The notes below the pieces were generated by a model. It was not told the DNA's origin. It did not search any database and saw nothing but the letters and a program-made list of their open reading frames with translations. The translations under genes and the position numbers were made by a program. This document shows positions 16,077 through 23,765 of a stretch of 37,207 nt of DNA, one piece after another (the stretch's first letter is position 1; each line of letters begins with the position of its first letter). This DNA comes from Dehalococcoidia bacterium (GTDB taxonomy: Bacteria; Chloroflexota; Dehalococcoidia; Lucifugimonadales; Australimonadaceae), in NCBI GenBank assembly GCA_022449765.1, contig JAKUPZ010000015.1, positions 1 to 37,207 of the forward strand, given 5' to 3'.

Positions 16077-16829
16077 CTACCCTGAAATTCTTACCGCTAA
16101 ATTCCCACCGTCCACTGGCAAGTCTGCGCCAGTTATGAAATCAGCTTTATCAGAGGCCAAGAACAAAATTGCCTGTGCCTGATCACTTGGTTCACCCCAC
16201 CTTCCTCGTGGTACGCTTTTCGGTTTTTCATTTGTGCTTCGTATGGGTTTTCCACCTACTGGCATTCCTGTTTGCGTTGGTGTAACCGAATTTACTCGAA
16301 TGTTATGAGGTGCGAGCTCCACTGCGCACGCGCGTGTAAAGTTAAGGATGCCTGCTTTTGCCGATTGATAAGCGATTGCACCAGATTTGCCCCTATGCCC
16401 AGAAGTTGAGGCAATATTGACTATTGCTCCACCAGTCCCTTGACTGACCATTTGCTGTGCTACGTGCTGCGTACAGTTGAAAGTCCCTGCAAGGATTACG
16501 TCTACCACCTTACGAAAGGTCTCAATATTTTCTGTCAATAAACCTGGAGAACTGGTGATAGCGGCATTGTTGATTAAAATATCGATTCGCCCAAATGCAT
16601 CTAAAGTTTTTGTAATCATGTTTGCCATGTCATCGGGCTTTGTAATGTCAGCCTGAATAGCAATGGCATTAAATCCTTTTTTCTCTAGTTCTTGCGCTGA
16701 ATTAGCTGCAGATTCTGCATTGAGGTCCATACAGACTACACTTGCTCCCTCTGAAGCTAGCGTTGCTGCAATTTCCCTTCCTATATTCGGACCGGCTCCT
16801 GATACGATCGCAACCTTACCTTCTAGCAT
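16077..16829 (-). CDS. Short-chain dehydrogenase/reductase (classical SDR)
   Basis: The 250-residue protein has TGxxxGIG-type cofactor site VSGAGPNIGREIA, ILINNAAITS, catalytic Ser in VNIASTSGHRG and Y-x3-K in AIAYQSAKAG, and the C-terminal ITGADLPVDGG. It reduces or oxidises an alcohol/ketone with NAD(P). GGAGGCAAA precedes the ATG. It is the first gene of a transcript continuing into the FAD oxidase, whose ribosome site overlaps this gene's stop. A near-consensus promoter lies 45 bases upstream, and the next gene on the plus side is divergent. Confidence 0.93.
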   Translation of the reverse strand: MLEGKVAIVSGAGPNIGREIAATLASEGASVVCMDLNAESAANSAQELEKKGFNAIAIQADITKPDDMANMITKTLDAFGRIDILINNAAITSSPGLLTENIETFRKVVDVILAGTFNCTQHVAQQMVSQGTGGAIVNIASTSGHRGKSGAIAYQSAKAGILNFTRACAVELAPHNIRVNSVTPTQTGMPVGGKPIRSTNEKPKSVPRGRWGEPSDQAQAILFLASDKADFITGADLPVDGGNLAVRISG

Positions 16830-16873
16830 TTTGCCTCCTATGCTCCTGTCTACTATGATTTCAGGTATGCACC

Positions 16874-16902
16874 AAGTTATGGTGCCGTTGTAGGCTTGTC
16901 AA
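16874..16902 (-). promoter_or_regulatory. Promoter for SDR-FAD oxidase transcript
   Basis: On the minus strand: perfect -35 TTGACA (16902-16897), a 17-nt spacer, -10 TAACTT (16879-16874). The -35 overlaps a TTGTCA on the plus strand (16896-16901) that points towards the divergent SDR, so the two promoters may share one control site. Confidence 0.7.
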
Positions 16903-16940
16903 ACGAGTCCATTTTTTAATACCAATGCATGGTGAATATT

Positions 16941-17678
16941 ATGGTTGCAGGAAAATCCGTAATTGTGACAGGGGGAGCAAAAGGGATAGGGCGTTTTATT
17001 GCTCACTCATTTGCTGACCAGGGAGCCAATGTCGCGATAGCTGACATTGATGAGCAGCGCCTTTTACAAACGTCTGGCGAACTAGGGGAAAAAGGAGTCA
17101 AGTCATTGGCTATTCCCACAGATGTAACTAATGAAAGTTCGGTTCAAGCAATGACCGAGTATGTGTATGAAACTTTTGGGTCGATCGATATTCTTGTAAA
17201 CGACGCTGCAGTAGTACCACATTTTATGTGGAAAGATAAGGAGCGCTGGCCTAAAGTCGAAGATATGGATACTTCATTTTTCTGGGATACTGTCCTAGGA
17301 GTTGCTCTTCGAGGGACATTTTTAGTTTCTAAGCATACTGTCCCCTATATGCGGGAAAAAAGAAGCGGGCACATAATAAATTTGCATGGCGGGGGAGGCG
17401 TGACTCCTCCGGGTGCTCTAGCCTATGCAACAGCCAAAGACTCTCTAATTACATTCACGAAGTTCCATGCTGAAGAGGTACGCGATTCCAACATATGTGT
17501 GGTGATCATTTCACCAGGTGCAGCCATTGCTACTGAGGATGCGCCTGAAGAGGCACGTAATCGTATGCCTGGACCTGACTATGTTGGCCCCAGATTTGTA
17601 TTGTGCGCTGAAGCTAGCATGGAGATGTCAGGGAAATTGCTCGATTATGAAGATGGTGTACTGGTGGTAAAAGAATAA
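16941..17678 (+). CDS. Short-chain dehydrogenase/reductase with atypical active site
   Basis: The 245-residue protein has the cofactor motif VTGGAKGIGRFIA, the DVTN segment, and Y-x3-K in YATAK. Two usual features differ: the NNAG structural motif reads NDAAVVP, and the stretch that should hold the catalytic Ser, 13 residues before the Tyr, reads LHGGGGVTPPG, placing His there with no Ser nearby. It may have altered or lost dehydrogenase activity. An ATG at 16929 lies in frame, but GGTGA stands 6 bases before the ATG at 16941, which gives the normal start. The HesB-like gene begins on the base after its stop. Confidence 0.85.
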   Translation: MVAGKSVIVTGGAKGIGRFIAHSFADQGANVAIADIDEQRLLQTSGELGEKGVKSLAIPTDVTNESSVQAMTEYVYETFGSIDILVNDAAVVPHFMWKDKERWPKVEDMDTSFFWDTVLGVALRGTFLVSKHTVPYMREKRSGHIINLHGGGGVTPPGALAYATAKDSLITFTKFHAEEVRDSNICVVIISPGAAIATEDAPEEARNRMPGPDYVGPRFVLCAEASMEMSGKLLDYEDGVLVVKE

Positions 17679-17966
17679 ATGTTAGAAGTAACTTCCGAAG
17701 CTAAATTGCAGCTCAAAGTCGTTTCGCAAGCGCAAAAACTTGAGCCAGGGCAAATTTTACGCTTGGCTGTACCTCCAGTGTGGACAGGCCAAGGTGACTG
17801 GGGAATAGTAATAGACCAGAGGGGCGCCGCAGATATTGCCTACGCATTTGAAGGTAATACGGTTTTAATTATTGAAGAAGTAGTTGCGCATTCCTTAGCA
17901 AATTCAATTCTAGATTATAAAACAGAAGGTGTCCCGAATCCTCGTTTCACGCTTGATATTTACTAA
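17679..17966 (+). CDS. HesB/IscA-like domain protein without cysteines
   Basis: This 95-residue protein begins MLEVTSEAKLQLKVV and ends SILDYKTEGVPNPRFTLDIY, the same order as IscA/HesB Fe-S carriers, but it has no Cys at all, so it cannot hold an iron-sulfur cluster by the usual three ligands. It may be a structural or regulatory relative. It starts on the base after the SDR stop (TAAATG), indicating translational coupling and perhaps a partner role. It overlaps the end of the convergent RidA gene by 4 bases. Confidence 0.68.
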   Translation: MLEVTSEAKLQLKVVSQAQKLEPGQILRLAVPPVWTGQGDWGIVIDQRGAADIAYAFEGNTVLIIEEVVAHSLANSILDYKTEGVPNPRFTLDIY

Positions 17967-18352
17967 TTGTCAACGACTGCTATTACTTCTATTTGAACTT
18001 TCATCCCTCCTGGAGGAGGATCATACTTTGAAGTATGCCTAGCAGGTCTATCGTCAGGATCTGGGAAGAGTGATAACCAAGGCTCATTCAATGCCGGCCT
18101 ATCTTTTAAATCAGACAAAAAGCAAGTTAGCCTCACTATGTCATCTGAAGTTGCCCCGGCATATTGTAAAAAAGTCAGCATATTTCGAAAACATTGCCGT
18201 GCTTGTTCATATACGTCGTCCGAGAGTTCACCGGTGTCTGCGTTAATGCCCTGTATAGCAGAGCTGTAAATTATATTTCCCACTCGGGCACCGTAGGGTA
18301 TCGGAGCGTTGTGTTCGACCCCTGGAATGTGAATTGTTTGCCTCTTTCCCAT
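17963..18352 (-). CDS. RidA / YjgF family enamine-imine deaminase-like protein
   Basis: The 129-residue protein has the RidA order: GARVGNIIYSSAIQGINADTGEL, EQARQCFRNMLTFLQYAGAT, VRLTCFLSDL, then RPARHTSKYDPPPGGMKVQIEVIAVV, in which the conserved Arg and Glu needed for imine hydrolysis are present. It probably clears reactive imines or acts on a related pathway intermediate; amine oxidation by the nearby FAD enzyme could produce such imines (inference). AAGGAGGG lies just before the ATG. It is divergent from the first TctC gene. Confidence 0.88.
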   Translation of the reverse strand: MGKRQTIHIPGVEHNAPIPYGARVGNIIYSSAIQGINADTGELSDDVYEQARQCFRNMLTFLQYAGATSDDIVRLTCFLSDLKDRPALNEPWLSLFPDPDDRPARHTSKYDPPPGGMKVQIEVIAVVDN

Positions 18353-18429
18353 AATCCCTCCTTATAGGTATTGTAGAGGGTATAACAAGATGGAATAATA
18401 TGTTCATAAATGATTATGGGAATATTAAA

Positions 18430-18458
18430 TTGACGTGAGCCTACACACGCGTTAGGGT
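18430..18458 (+). promoter_or_regulatory. Promoter of first tctC gene
   Basis: TTGACG (18430-18435), a 17-nt spacer, then TAGGGT (18453-18458), 76 bases before the ATG. The -10 is the same as that of the second tctC promoter (19877), and in both cases it continues TAGGGTA, supporting a real shared element. Confidence 0.7.
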
Positions 18459-18534
18459 AGCTCAATAAGTTTGATTGCACTTAATCAGCTAGTATGGATC
18501 ACACGGATAATTATGTTAGGGAGGTCGTACGTCC

Positions 18535-19755
18535 ATGAAGAATGTTCGAAGTATATTGCTATTTGCAGTTATGGCATTGACTCTAGGGATAGTAGTCGTA
18601 GCTTGTGGGGATGATCCCACACCTACGCCGAAACCGGCTGCGTCTGCTGCTGCTGCACCTACTGCAACACCAGTTCCGGCTCCTACGGCAACGCCAAAAC
18701 CAGGTGTTACCCCAGCTCCTACAGCTACGCCAAAACCTGCACCTACATTTGATGCAGAAGGGTATTTTAAAGGCAAAACTATTCGTATGATGGTTGGCTA
18801 CAACCCTGGTGGTGGTACTGACGCACAAGCAAGATTTATGTCCCGAGCTTGGCCGAAATACATACCTGGTAAGCCCCGCATCGTTGTTACGAATATGACT
18901 CCTGACGTAACTCAGCGTAATTTCGTTTGGAATTCAAAGCCTGATGGCTTGACCCTTTCAGTAGAGGCAACCGCAGGTATCTACGATATGAACATACCTA
19001 GTGCTGAGTTTGATATGCGAGAGGTTTCAATGATTGGTGTTACCTCAGGGAAAGACCAATTCTGGATGACCCTTGGAAGTACAGGATATGGCTGTTTAGA
19101 GACAGCGTTCAATTCGACAGGACCTACATTGACTGTTGGAACGTCTGCTCCTACCCCTGCTGATCTTGGTTCCGTTGTCGCAATCCCATGGATGGCAGAC
19201 CAATTTAATATTCCTTTGGAAATTAAGAATGTTGCCGCCGCGGGATCCGCTGAGCAATACCTAATGCTAGAGAGAGGCGATGTTAATAGCTGGACTTCGT
19301 CAACAGTTTGGAATCAGCTACCTATTACACGACCAGGTTGGATCGAGAGTGGATTCTTAAAACCATTCGCAGACATGTCCTTCCCTGGTTTTGAACTTGG
19401 ATCGAATGCTGAAGGTCCATATGATTGTGCCAAAGTAGAGAGCTTCTTTGATAAGGATGATCAATTACCAACTTGGTTGGCAATTACAGGTCCACGGACT
19501 TATGCATCTAAGAACATCATTGGCCCACCAAACATGGCTGAAGGCCCGCTGAAAGCCCTGCGAGACGCTTTGAGTGCAGCTATGGCTGACGAGGAATATG
19601 CTGCTGATCAAACACGATTTACAGGTATTCCAAATAACTTTACGCCTGGAGCACAGGCTCAAAAAGAATTGAGGGAAACTACACAAGCATTTATAGATAA
19701 TGCTAGTAAGATTGATGACATATCTAAAGCCGCTTTTGAGAAATACGTTAAGTAG
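18535..19755 (+). CDS. TctC-family tripartite tricarboxylate transporter substrate-binding lipoprotein (copy 1)
   Basis: The 406-residue precursor has a lipoprotein signal peptide with lipobox VVAC (Cys24), then a Pro-Thr-Ala linker (about 27-71, repeats of PTATPKP) tethering the binding domain away from the membrane. The domain opens GYFKGKTIRMMVGYNPGGGTDAQAR, the usual TctC ligand loop, and includes APTPADLGS and AAAGSAEQYLMLERGDV. Classical TctC is a free periplasmic protein; a lipid anchor suits a monoderm cell. Two Cys (in GYGCLE and YDCAKVE) occur at the same places in copy 2 and could form a disulfide. GGGAGG precedes the ATG. Its own promoter and terminator frame it as a single-gene unit. 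Confidence 0.92.
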   Translation: MKNVRSILLFAVMALTLGIVVVACGDDPTPTPKPAASAAAAPTATPVPAPTATPKPGVTPAPTATPKPAPTFDAEGYFKGKTIRMMVGYNPGGGTDAQARFMSRAWPKYIPGKPRIVVTNMTPDVTQRNFVWNSKPDGLTLSVEATAGIYDMNIPSAEFDMREVSMIGVTSGKDQFWMTLGSTGYGCLETAFNSTGPTLTVGTSAPTPADLGSVVAIPWMADQFNIPLEIKNVAAAGSAEQYLMLERGDVNSWTSSTVWNQLPITRPGWIESGFLKPFADMSFPGFELGSNAEGPYDCAKVESFFDKDDQLPTWLAITGPRTYASKNIIGPPNMAEGPLKALRDALSAAMADEEYAADQTRFTGIPNNFTPGAQAQKELRETTQAFIDNASKIDDISKAAFEKYVK

Positions 19756-19772
19756 ACTTAAGTAGTTTTAAT

Positions 19773-19808
19773 AAAACGAGCCGCTATTTTTAGCGGCTCG
19801 TTTTGTGT
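19773..19808 (+). terminator. Rho-independent terminator after first tctC
   Basis: A perfect 14-bp stem, AAAACGAGCCGCTA (19773-19786) with its complement (19791-19804), encloses a TTTT loop and ends in a T-rich run. Because the arms begin with A4 and end with T4, it could work in both directions. Confidence 0.9.
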
Positions 19809-19853
19809 TTATTGCCAATTTCGGAGTAATTTTGAAATTAGGCTTAAAAAAAA

Positions 19854-19882
19854 TTGACACTAGGAGCCGCGACCGATAGGGT
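19854..19882 (+). promoter_or_regulatory. Promoter of second tctC gene
   Basis: A perfect TTGACA (19854-19859), a 17-nt spacer and TAGGGT (19877-19882) start transcription roughly 60 bases before the ATG. It lies just after the terminator of copy 1, so the two binding proteins are made from separate mRNAs. Confidence 0.78.
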
Positions 19883-19949
19883 AACGCCTCGACATAGCGC
19901 ATTAGCTACGTCTAATACTGCCTTGTCCAAATGAGGTTGGGAGGAAACG

Positions 19950-21164
19950 ATGTTAAGGATAGGTAAAAAGTTAGCAGCCGTTGGCGTGATGAGCCTCGTG
20001 CTTGCTCTCGTGTTAATTGCATGTGGAGGGGATGATCCAACCCCAACACCTAAGCCTGCAGCTACAGCAACCCCTGTGCCTGCACCTACGGCAACCCCAA
20101 AACCTGGGGTTACTCCAGATCCTACTGCCACTCCTACTCCTGCTCCTAAAGAGCCAGAGTTTGATGCAGAAGCTTATTTCAAAGGTAAGACGATTCGCAT
20201 AATGGTTGGATTTAACCCAGGCGGTGGAACTGACGCTCAAGCAAGATACATGTCTAAAGCTTGGCCGGAATTCATTCCAGGGAAACCACGAATCGTAGTT
20301 ACGAATATGACTCCAGTTTTGACCGAACGAAACTTCGTTTGGAATTCCAAGCCTGATGGTCTTACTCTGGCTGTAGAAGCAACACCCGGTATTTTTGACA
20401 TGACCGCACCTGGTGCCCAATTTGATATGCGTGAAGTAACCATGATTGGTGTTACTTCCGGTAGAGAAGGGCTTTGGGTTATTAACGGTGAAATGGGATA
20501 TGATTGTTTTGAATCGGCATGGGGCGGCTCAGAGACTTTAACTATTGGCCAGAGCGCACCAACACCTGCTGACCTCGGTTCTTACGGTGTTTTGGGGTGG
20601 CTTGCTGATGAATTCAATGTTCCATTAGAGATTAGAAACGTTGCAGCAGCAGGTTCTGCTGAACAGTACTTGATGATGGAACGTGGTGATGTTAATTCCT
20701 GGTTATCAGGTACCTTATGGGACCAGTTCCCTCGCACGAGGCCAGATTGGCTTCCAAATGGATTTATTCGACCATTCGCTGACATGTCAGTTCCCGGATT
20801 TGATTTAGGTAACAATGGACAGATGGATTTCCATTGCCCGAACGTTGCTGATGCGCATTTGGACGAAGCTCAAACTGCTATCTACAACGCATTCCGTGGA
20901 CCTCAGATTTACGCAGCAAAGAACGTAGTTGGACCTCCGGGTATGGAAAAGGGCGTTGCGAATGCATTAAGGAATGCTCTTGCTGATGCGATGAATGACG
21001 AAAAATTTGCTTCAGACATGCAAGGATTTACAGGAATTAAGAATAACTTCTCGGGTGGTGAAGCCGCTCAACAGCAGCTTATTGAAACTACTCAAGCATT
21101 TTTGGACAAGAAAGATGATGTAGATAAAATCATCGAAGCTGTCCATGCGAAATACGTGAAATAG
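19950..21164 (+). CDS. TctC-family tripartite tricarboxylate transporter substrate-binding lipoprotein (copy 2)
   Basis: The 404-residue precursor is a tandem paralogue of copy 1. It has lipobox LIAC (Cys25), a PTATPKP-type linker to about residue 70, then AYFKGKTIRIMVGFNPGGGTDAQAR and the same block order throughout. Differences cluster in the ligand-side loops, for example TSGREGLWVINGEMGYDC against TSGKDQFWMTLGSTGYGC, so the two may bind different acids. Both conserved Cys are kept. GGGAGGAAAC precedes the ATG. The gene is followed by a hairpin and then the fused transporter gene, making this copy the more likely main partner of that channel. Confidence 0.92.
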   Translation: MLRIGKKLAAVGVMSLVLALVLIACGGDDPTPTPKPAATATPVPAPTATPKPGVTPDPTATPTPAPKEPEFDAEAYFKGKTIRIMVGFNPGGGTDAQARYMSKAWPEFIPGKPRIVVTNMTPVLTERNFVWNSKPDGLTLAVEATPGIFDMTAPGAQFDMREVTMIGVTSGREGLWVINGEMGYDCFESAWGGSETLTIGQSAPTPADLGSYGVLGWLADEFNVPLEIRNVAAAGSAEQYLMMERGDVNSWLSGTLWDQFPRTRPDWLPNGFIRPFADMSVPGFDLGNNGQMDFHCPNVADAHLDEAQTAIYNAFRGPQIYAAKNVVGPPGMEKGVANALRNALADAMNDEKFASDMQGFTGIKNNFSGGEAAQQQLIETTQAFLDKKDDVDKIIEAVHAKYVK

Positions 21165-21197
21165 ACCTCTAATAAGAGAGGAATAAGTACGAATTAG

Positions 21198-21227
21198 CGA
21201 AGGGGCATCAAAATTGATGCCCCTTCG
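21198..21227 (+). terminator. Hairpin between second tctC and tctA (attenuator or mRNA end)
   Basis: A 13-bp perfect inverted repeat, CGAAGGGGCATCA (21198-21210) with its complement (21215-21227), encloses AAAT. It is not followed by a clear T-run, so it may be a weak terminator or a stabiliser of the tctC mRNA, letting the binding protein be made in excess over the transporter. Confidence 0.6.
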
Positions 21228-21240
21228 GCACATAATAATG

Positions 21241-21269
21241 TTGATTAATAAATTTATTATGAGTATCTT
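21241..21269 (+). promoter_or_regulatory. Possible promoter for the tctA fusion gene
   Basis: TTGATT (21241-21246), a 17-nt spacer, then TATCTT (21264-21269), about 46 bases before the TTG start. It is moderately matched, but lies just after the hairpin that ends the tctC message. Confidence 0.45.
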
Positions 21270-21314
21270 GGCACGATAGTAAGTGTGGCGCTGCTGCGCG
21301 AGAGGTGATGTCTC

Positions 21315-23699
21315 TTGGAAGGCGAATGGGCTCATGAGGTAGGCCAGGCATTTGGAAGCCTGGCGGATCCAGTTTATTGGATTGCAGTTACGGGAGCTGT
21401 GCTGGTTGCGGCAGTTACCGGTATTATCCCTGGCGCTTCAGGCGTACTAATTATGGCACTCTCTATTCCTTTCATTGTGGATTTTTTCCGCGGTGAAAGA
21501 GCTGCTATTGGATTAGTGATGCTTGCCTCTATGACAGGCGTGAACAATACTTTGGACTCAATCCCTGCTGTGTTATTAGGACAACCTGGAGCAGCTACTC
21601 AGGTGACCTTCTTAGAGGGGCATCAGTTAGCTAGGCAAGGTAAGGCGGCACATACTCTTGGTGCAATATATGCAGTTTCTGCATTAGGCGGAATAATCGG
21701 AGCAGTGGTACTTGCTATTCTCGTACCTATCATTAAGCCTTTCGTTCTTTCCTTTGGATTTCCCGAAATTGCGGCGATGGCATTTTTCGGAATAGCTATG
21801 GTCTCCGCCCTTAGTTCTGGAGCAATGGTTAAAGGGCTGGCCGCAGGTGCATTAGGAGTGCTTTTCGGAACGGTCGGAATAAACCCAATTACTGGGGATG
21901 TTCGATTTGTTTTCCAGCAACCTAGCTTGTGGTCTGGGTTACCGTTGATTGCTACCACACTAGGTCTTTTTGCTCTACCTGAAATGATTGACCTTTCTAT
22001 AGCCCGACGTCCGGTTGCTCCACGTGATGCTGTGATTAACACTGGTGAAGTATGGCGTGGTGCTCGTGCAGGACTTAGTCGCTGGCCGATAATGATTCGA
22101 CAATCAATTTTTGGGGTGCTGCTAGGTGCCATACCCGGAGTAGGTGCCGCAGTAATTGACTGGCTTTCCTATGCTTTTGGTATTTTCTGGTCAAAAGATA
22201 AGAGCCAATTTGGTAAAGGTTCTCTTGATGGGGTTTTATTTGCTGAATCTGCACAGAACTCTAAAGAAGCTGGGCAGGCAATACCTACACTTGCTCTAGG
22301 TGTCCCTGGGGGACTGGCATGGGCCTTTGTACTTATAGCAATGCTTGCAATGGACGTTACCCCTGGTCCCCAGATGTTAGGGCGCTTTGCAGATGTAACT
22401 ATCCTGTTAATTATAACTTTGGCTATCGGTAACTTTATGGTTACCATCTTAGGTATTTTAGCTACTGGTCATCTTGCGAAATTAACCAAAGTTCCATACC
22501 CCGTTATTGGTGGTATTGTTATTCCTATTTCGATATTAACCGGTGTCATCAATATGACGAACTGGTTGGCAATTCCTATCATGTTTGTATTTATGGGAAT
22601 TGGAATCATCATGAAATTATTCCAGTGGCCGCGACCTCCCTTACTTTTGGGAGTGATACTTGGTCCTATAATTGAGTTGAATTTCCAGTCTGCGGTCAAC
22701 GTCCACGGGTTTACGGGTGTTTTGGGTAGGCCACTCACCATAGGGCTGATATTTATAGCTGTAGCTACGGCATACATGTTCTATCGATCTGGACAGAATC
22801 AGGCTAAAGCACAGCAGTTAATTAGAGAAAATGACGACTCGCCTGCGGATGATCACAGCAGCACAGGGACCCCCCCTCTAATCCCAGCGAATTCTTTCTT
22901 CAAGGGATTGAAATTAGTGCTTACCTTGGGAACAAATGATATTCGTAATTTCCCTGTATTTCTTGCTATTGGTGGTGGGACTGCTTTCATTCTCAGTTCG
23001 GTTCCTATCCCGGCGTTTGGATGGCCAGGCTTTAGTTCAACTTCAAGAATGTTACCTGTTGTAATGTCCTCAACAGTAATACTGTTGGCGAGCATTCAAT
23101 TGTTCTTCAATTTGCGCGAAAAAATCCGGGGAGGCAACTCTGGGCAAGCTGACATTATGGATTTAGGTATGCACAGCTTGACATTACCGGGTGCAAGAGG
23201 AGCTATTCTCCTAGTCGGTCTGACGATGCTTCTTTTCCTATTGGCAACGGGAATCGTTGGCTTGCGCTGGGGAGCTCTATTACTTGCGGCTTTATTGCCA
23301 ATATTTCTCATGAGCGGAACCCCCGAAAAGCCAGGAGTAGTGGCTGCAGTATCAGGTACATTCGTTGCAATCGCACTGATTGGTACAGGCGAGACAATTG
23401 CATATAACTGGGGCTTGATTGAGGATATGCCATATTTGGATACCTTTACCGATGCTGCACCCATGCTTGCAGGGCTATTGGTTCTTGGCCTTATATATGT
23501 TCCTCAAGTTAGAAATTTCCAGCCTCCTGCTACTCTGACCTGGCTGTTTTCATGGAGAATTTTGGCGGCTCTAATTACTGTTTCATTTGTTACAGTGTTC
23601 CAATTTATAATGGCTGACAATATTCTATATATGATTTGGCCTGAGGCTGCTTTGTTTGAGTGGATCGGGCGAGAAATCTGGACACCGCTTTTTGGATAG
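21315..23699 (+). CDS. TctA family transporter fused to a TctB-like membrane domain
   Basis: The 794-residue protein has two parts. Residues 1-490 form a complete TctA: GIIPGASGVLIMALSIPF near the start, the second signature GAIPGVGAAVIDWLSYAFG (271-289) and IPTLALGVPGGLA (323-335), with about a dozen membrane spans. A charged linker follows (about 491-535, rich in Asp, Gln and Ser). Residues 536-794 add several more spans, opening IRNFPVFLAIGGGTAFIL and with GLRWGALLLAALLPIFLMSG, resembling the small TctB subunit, which has no separate gene here. The start is TTG at 21315, with GAGGTGAT 5 bases upstream; the nearer ATG is in another frame and stops early. It probably moves di- or tricarboxylates with Na+ or H+. 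Confidence 0.88.
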   Translation: MEGEWAHEVGQAFGSLADPVYWIAVTGAVLVAAVTGIIPGASGVLIMALSIPFIVDFFRGERAAIGLVMLASMTGVNNTLDSIPAVLLGQPGAATQVTFLEGHQLARQGKAAHTLGAIYAVSALGGIIGAVVLAILVPIIKPFVLSFGFPEIAAMAFFGIAMVSALSSGAMVKGLAAGALGVLFGTVGINPITGDVRFVFQQPSLWSGLPLIATTLGLFALPEMIDLSIARRPVAPRDAVINTGEVWRGARAGLSRWPIMIRQSIFGVLLGAIPGVGAAVIDWLSYAFGIFWSKDKSQFGKGSLDGVLFAESAQNSKEAGQAIPTLALGVPGGLAWAFVLIAMLAMDVTPGPQMLGRFADVTILLIITLAIGNFMVTILGILATGHLAKLTKVPYPVIGGIVIPISILTGVINMTNWLAIPIMFVFMGIGIIMKLFQWPRPPLLLGVILGPIIELNFQSAVNVHGFTGVLGRPLTIGLIFIAVATAYMFYRSGQNQAKAQQLIRENDDSPADDHSSTGTPPLIPANSFFKGLKLVLTLGTNDIRNFPVFLAIGGGTAFILSSVPIPAFGWPGFSSTSRMLPVVMSSTVILLASIQLFFNLREKIRGGNSGQADIMDLGMHSLTLPGARGAILLVGLTMLLFLLATGIVGLRWGALLLAALLPIFLMSGTPEKPGVVAAVSGTFVAIALIGTGETIAYNWGLIEDMPYLDTFTDAAPMLAGLLVLGLIYVPQVRNFQPPATLTWLFSWRILAALITVSFVTVFQFIMADNILYMIWPEAALFEWIGREIWTPLFG

Positions 23700-23718
23700 C
23701 GGCATAGCAAAATAATTT

Positions 23719-23751
23719 ACTGAGAGGGCCGGTCAGGCCCTCTCAGTTTTT
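23719..23751 (+). terminator. Rho-independent terminator after tctA fusion
   Basis: A 12-bp perfect stem ACTGAGAGGGCC (23719-23730) with its complement (23736-23747) and loop GGTCA is followed by T5 (23747-23751). It lies only 15 bases before the next start, so the DUF4395-lut genes depend on read-through or on a promoter not identified here. Confidence 0.88.
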
Positions 23752-23765
23752 AAAAGAGGTACGCT

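Noticed and set aside
18620-18750. DNA repeats that could be a tandem repeat or CRISPR-like array
   Set aside because: The repeats are short, imperfect and in frame, coding the PTATPKP linker; no spacer-repeat structure is present.
18516-18776. Minus-strand Gly-Val-Ala repeat protein
   Set aside because: This is the reverse reading of the Pro-Thr-Ala linker DNA of the TctC lipoprotein; likewise at 19844-20131.
21623-22132. Minus-strand ORF of 169 codons inside tctA
   Set aside because: Antisense to conserved TctA motifs, rich in Pro, Ala, Ile as expected for the reverse of a hydrophobic protein.
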